Of a DNA stretch of 25,200 bases, positions 23,311-25,200 are shown one piece after another. Source of the stretch: a virus. The notes beneath the pieces were generated by a model. That model ran no database searches. It was not told where the DNA came from and saw only the letters and a list, made by a program, of their open reading frames with translations. The stretch is from the IMG/VR virus record IMGVR_UViG_3300008450_000409, positions 1 through 25,200 of that record; one strand, written 5' to 3'. The position numbers were made by a program, and so were the translations under genes. Every line of letters begins with the position of its first letter. Positions within the stretch are counted from its first letter, which is position 1.

Positions 23311-23708
23311 AATGCTTCCCTTGCTTTACGTTCTGCTATAAGCCTTTCTTGTGTTTGTTCTTCCTCTAATCTTGCATATTCTTCTTCAAATCTACTCCAC
23401 ACTGCACCTAATTCTGGGTCTACTTGATAAATTAAAAACTCTCTAAGTTCTGTTGCTTGTCTTTCTAGTTCTATTTGGTTTAATATGTTATCTAATGCTT
23501 GTGCTTTTAAACTTTTTGCAGGTTTCTTCTTTTCTTCTTCTATTACTTGTTTAACTTGTTCTTGTGCATTAAAGAAGTTGCCTATACAACTTGATATTTC
23601 TTTTGCTATTTTAGTAACATCATTACCCGCTGCTTTAGCATCTTTATAAAATGCAACGCCTTGTTTAATAGCAGCGAGGGCAGTGAACGCAATTGTAAAA
23701 GGGTCAAT
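23175..23708 (-). CDS. Membrane-anchored phage lysis-region protein starting at ATT (177 aa)
   Basis: An open frame of 177 codons plus stop that has no ATG, GTG or TTG before residue 103 (GTG 23402). The only candidate at its 5' end is ATT 23708: it lies six bases after AGGAG and one base after the TAA of the gene before it, the usual junction here. An in-frame TAG only four codons upstream rules out a longer frame. The protein begins IDPFTIAFTALAAIKQGVAF, continues with a charged helix and FLIYQVDPELGAVW (91-104), a Glu/Arg coiled coil, then one membrane segment (about 149-168). I recognise this layout from phage proteins with no assigned function that sit near holins. A sequencing error changing ATG to ATT is the alternative. 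Confidence 0.75.
   Translation of the reverse strand: MDPFTIAFTALAAIKQGVAFYKDAKAAGNDVTKIAKEISSCIGNFFNAQEQVKQVIEEEKKKPAKSLKAQALDNILNQIELERQATELREFLIYQVDPELGAVWSRFEEEYARLEEEQTQERLIAERKAREALWQRRKLISSLQDKALQIGAVSLITIYLLLLFWLITIDRKIRWGF
23195..23198 (-). promoter_or_regulatory. Internal Shine-Dalgarno for the short form of the small membrane protein
   Basis: AGGA lies seven bases before ATG 23187. With the AAGGGA at 23317-23322 before ATG 23310 it gives one frame two plausible starts, a layout known from holin/antiholin dual-start genes. Confidence 0.5.
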
Positions 23709-23709
23709 T

Positions 23710-23919
23710 TTATACTCCTATAATATTTTTAACAAACTCTGCTGCTACACCCGGCCCAAATAACACTGCTGCTATTACGGCATATAAAAGATATTCAATC
23801 TTTGTCATACGTTTATCGCCAGCTTCAAATGATTGTTGAATAGAAGCATATCGTTGAGCACAAACTTCTTCGTGTGTCATAAGTTTAGCTTCTGTTTCAG
23901 ATATTAGTTTTTCACTCAT
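23710..23919 (-). CDS. Small XhlA-like membrane protein of the lysis cassette
   Basis: A 69-residue protein: a hydrophilic helix SEKLISETEAKLMTHEEVCA and the stretch to about 40, then one membrane segment YLLYAVIAAVLFGPGVAAEF (43-62) and a short end. One soluble helix followed by one C-terminal membrane helix is the build of the XhlA/hemolysin-type holin helpers. It probably works with the 3TM holin or anchors to the inner membrane, but a direct holin role cannot be excluded. It overlaps the previous gene by eight bases and has no clear ribosome site, so its translation probably depends on coupling. Confidence 0.75.
   Translation of the reverse strand: MSEKLISETEAKLMTHEEVCAQRYASIQQSFEAGDKRMTKIEYLLYAVIAAVLFGPGVAAEFVKNIIGV
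23715..23719 (-). promoter_or_regulatory. Shine-Dalgarno of the ATT-start gene
   Basis: AGGAG ends six bases before ATT 23708. It lies inside the last codons of the upstream gene (IIGV stop). There is no ATG or GTG at a suitable distance; the nearest TTG (23707) is in a frame that closes after about 34 codons. Confidence 0.7.
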
Positions 23920-24391
23920 TTACAGGCCATCCTTGTGCAGTTACCACAGCAATCAAAGCAGGTACATCAGCACAACCTTGGATGGCAGTCACAAGCCTTG
24001 TGCATTCAGCAATCACTGCCGCCCTGTATGTCACAGTATCAGCGGGTATATCCACGCTACGCTCAACCTTGCGAATTACCATCCAATCGGTCTGGGCAAG
24101 CAGTTTGTTTGCGGTGTCTTTGACCTGTGCAATCCATTGGTGTTTGAGTCCATATTGTGTGTATGGGTCACCTTGGTCTGGCGTGACTGTGATGTCTTCC
24201 AATTGCTTGGGATTGTCTACGCCCCAATAAAAGCGGTCATCGTATGTGGCAGTCACATCTGCCACCTCTGTGATGCCGACAGCGTTCTTTTCCTCAATAG
24301 AGGTCAAGCGTAGCCAGTTGGCAGGGTATGACGTTCCATCAATGGTGAATGGAGTATCGAGTGGGATTACTGTGTCGTTGTGTTTAAACAT
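23912..24391 (-). CDS. Tail fibre assembly-like protein
   Basis: A 159-residue protein directly after the fibre gene. The N-terminal part (residues 1-70) is beta-rich (FTIDGTSYPANWLRLTS, with ITEVADVTATYDDRFYWG). The C-terminal part carries AQVKDTANKLLAQTDWMVIR, then KVERSVDIPADTVTYRAAVI and a final helix, the pattern of phage tail-fibre chaperones and DUF4376-type proteins (helix, 'TDWxVIRKxE', 'IP...V..YRA'). It would help fold or attach the fibre. GAGG sits seven bases before the ATG. By hand count its base composition is near half G+C in several lines, against about 27-37% in sampled lines of the gene that follows, so it probably moved with the fibre gene. Confidence 0.75.
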   Translation of the reverse strand: MFKHNDTVIPLDTPFTIDGTSYPANWLRLTSIEEKNAVGITEVADVTATYDDRFYWGVDNPKQLEDITVTPDQGDPYTQYGLKHQWIAQVKDTANKLLAQTDWMVIRKVERSVDIPADTVTYRAAVIAECTRLVTAIQGCADVPALIAVVTAQGWPVNE

Positions 24392-24394
24392 GGG

Positions 24395-25200
24395 TTACCT
24401 CGCTAAAGCGTATTTGAATGGGTTTTCGGCAAATGCGGCATAGAGTACAGGGCCTTCTGTGTTAAATAGACCGCCTGTTGTGCGAATCTTAAAGCCGTTG
24501 GCGGTAATGTCTAAATATGGAGAAGCCGTTGATGACTCAGCATTTGAAAGGTCTGGGAAAAGTCTAGAGTTCACGGTGTTAATGGTGTCTCTAGAGGTGT
24601 CAACAATCATCCAATTCCAAGTTGATGCGCCTATGTTCTTAAACAGAATCCACCTTGCTCTGAAGCCAAGATAAACAAATGGTCCGTCTGCCGAATTGTT
24701 AACGGTATAACTACCAAATGCTGAATAGCCAGCTACTGCGGCAAAGCAGTAGGCTACTATAGTATCGCTTGCCGCACATGAAGCGCCAACGCCCATGCCA
24801 ATAACGCTTGATGTAACTCCTGTTGAACCCCATACACTTGCAAAACTAGCTTGAGCGCCTGCTGTATTAAGTTCAACATAATATGAAGTTCCGGGCGAAC
24901 CGCTATTAAGTCGATTGTGCCAAGTAATCCATGATGTAGCCCTACCACGCACTTTCGTAATAACCATACCCGGAGTTACACCTAACCCGTGACCCGCAGA
25001 AAAATTTCCTGATGCTGGCGCAGTAAATGTCACCACGCTAAAGCCAGCAGTTGCATTTGCTCTTACTTGTGATGAGATTGTTCCAGTGGTGTTGGTTACA
25101 GTTGAGCCGCCAGCGTTCCAAAGCCAATCAACATAGGTATACAGCGCATCGTTAACAGCCGTGCTGTTTCCAAGCGTGTAGCCATCAGAGTTAAATGATG
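24395..25200 (-). CDS. Tail fibre/receptor-binding protein, C-terminal part (5' end outside window)
   Basis: 267 codons and the stop are in the window. The frame is open to the edge, so the N-terminus is missing. An internal GTG at 25036 can look like a start but lies inside the domain. The visible part has FNSDGYTLGN, TYVDWLWNAGGSTVTNTTG, SSQVRANATAGFSVVTFTAP and GHGLGVTPGMVITKVRGR. This is the DUF7483-type repeat of phage fibres: a Gly/Ser/Thr-rich beta sandwich ending in a GHGLG...P...I loop. A further block with FVYLGFRARWILFKN, ASTWNWMIVDTSRD and ITANGFKIRTTGG closes the protein. It would bind the host surface. The higher G+C than most of the window suggests recent exchange of the host-range part. 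Confidence 0.82.
   Translation of the reverse strand, partial: SFNSDGYTLGNSTAVNDALYTYVDWLWNAGGSTVTNTTGTISSQVRANATAGFSVVTFTAPASGNFSAGHGLGVTPGMVITKVRGRATSWITWHNRLNSGSPGTSYYVELNTAGAQASFASVWGSTGVTSSVIGMGVGASCAASDTIVAYCFAAVAGYSAFGSYTVNNSADGPFVYLGFRARWILFKNIGASTWNWMIVDTSRDTINTVNSRLFPDLSNAESSTASPYLDITANGFKIRTTGGLFNTEGPVLYAAFAENPFKYALAR

Noticed and set aside
25036-25200. GTG 25036 as the start of the fibre gene
   Set aside because: The frame stays open to the window edge and the upstream residues complete the DUF7483-type block, so the gene continues outside.
1-25200. tRNA genes, CRISPR arrays, insertion sequences, integrase or attachment sites
   Set aside because: None seen on either strand. Repeats present are single hairpins or short scattered palindromes.

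Overview
The window is part of an AT-rich, short-tailed (podovirus, T7-like) phage genome. The evidence is a full virion-assembly set in one run: large terminase, portal, scaffold, coat protein, two tail-tube-type proteins and T7-style internal virion proteins. It also has a lysis cassette and a tail-fibre module. No integrase, repressor, tRNA, rRNA, CRISPR array or insertion sequence was seen. The host is probably a Gram-negative, perhaps aquatic, bacterium. That rests on the style of the small phage proteins and is inference.

Layout. Bases 1-783 carry four short, tightly overlapping plus-strand genes, the end of an early/replication-side operon. They include a protein resembling the MbcA/ParS antitoxin C-terminal domain, a DUF3310 protein and a gene that overlaps the DUF3310 3' end out of frame. 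A hairpin at 794-820 separates them from everything else, which lies on the minus strand and converges on the same hairpin.

Read in its own direction (25200 down to 819), the minus-strand unit contains, in order: the end of a tail fibre with DUF7483-type repeats; a tail-fibre assembly-like protein; a lysis block (XhlA-like membrane protein, a 177-residue membrane protein that appears to start at ATT, another small membrane protein, a 3TM holin and an M15 peptidase endolysin); a block of very small basic proteins around a likely small terminase and an HNH-like protein; large terminase; portal; scaffold; major capsid protein; two beta-rich structural proteins separated by a strong terminator-like hairpin; tail tube proteins A and B; and three internal virion proteins. 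The largest internal protein carries an HExxH metallopeptidase motif. A free-standing lytic transglycosylase closes the unit.

Genes in the minus unit are almost all joined by ATGA, GTGA or TAATG overlaps or by 1-12 base gaps. There is very little room for internal promoters, so the unit is probably read as one long late transcript tuned by the hairpin at 14129-14178. The longest non-coding stretches are only 68 bases (14120-14187) and 53 bases (16385-16437).

Small genes found by reading rather than by standard ATG/GTG/TTG ORF calling include 5..184, 20705..20851 and the ATT-start gene 23175..23708. The tail-fibre end (about 23912-25200) is visibly richer in G+C than its neighbours, which suggests exchange of the host-recognition module.
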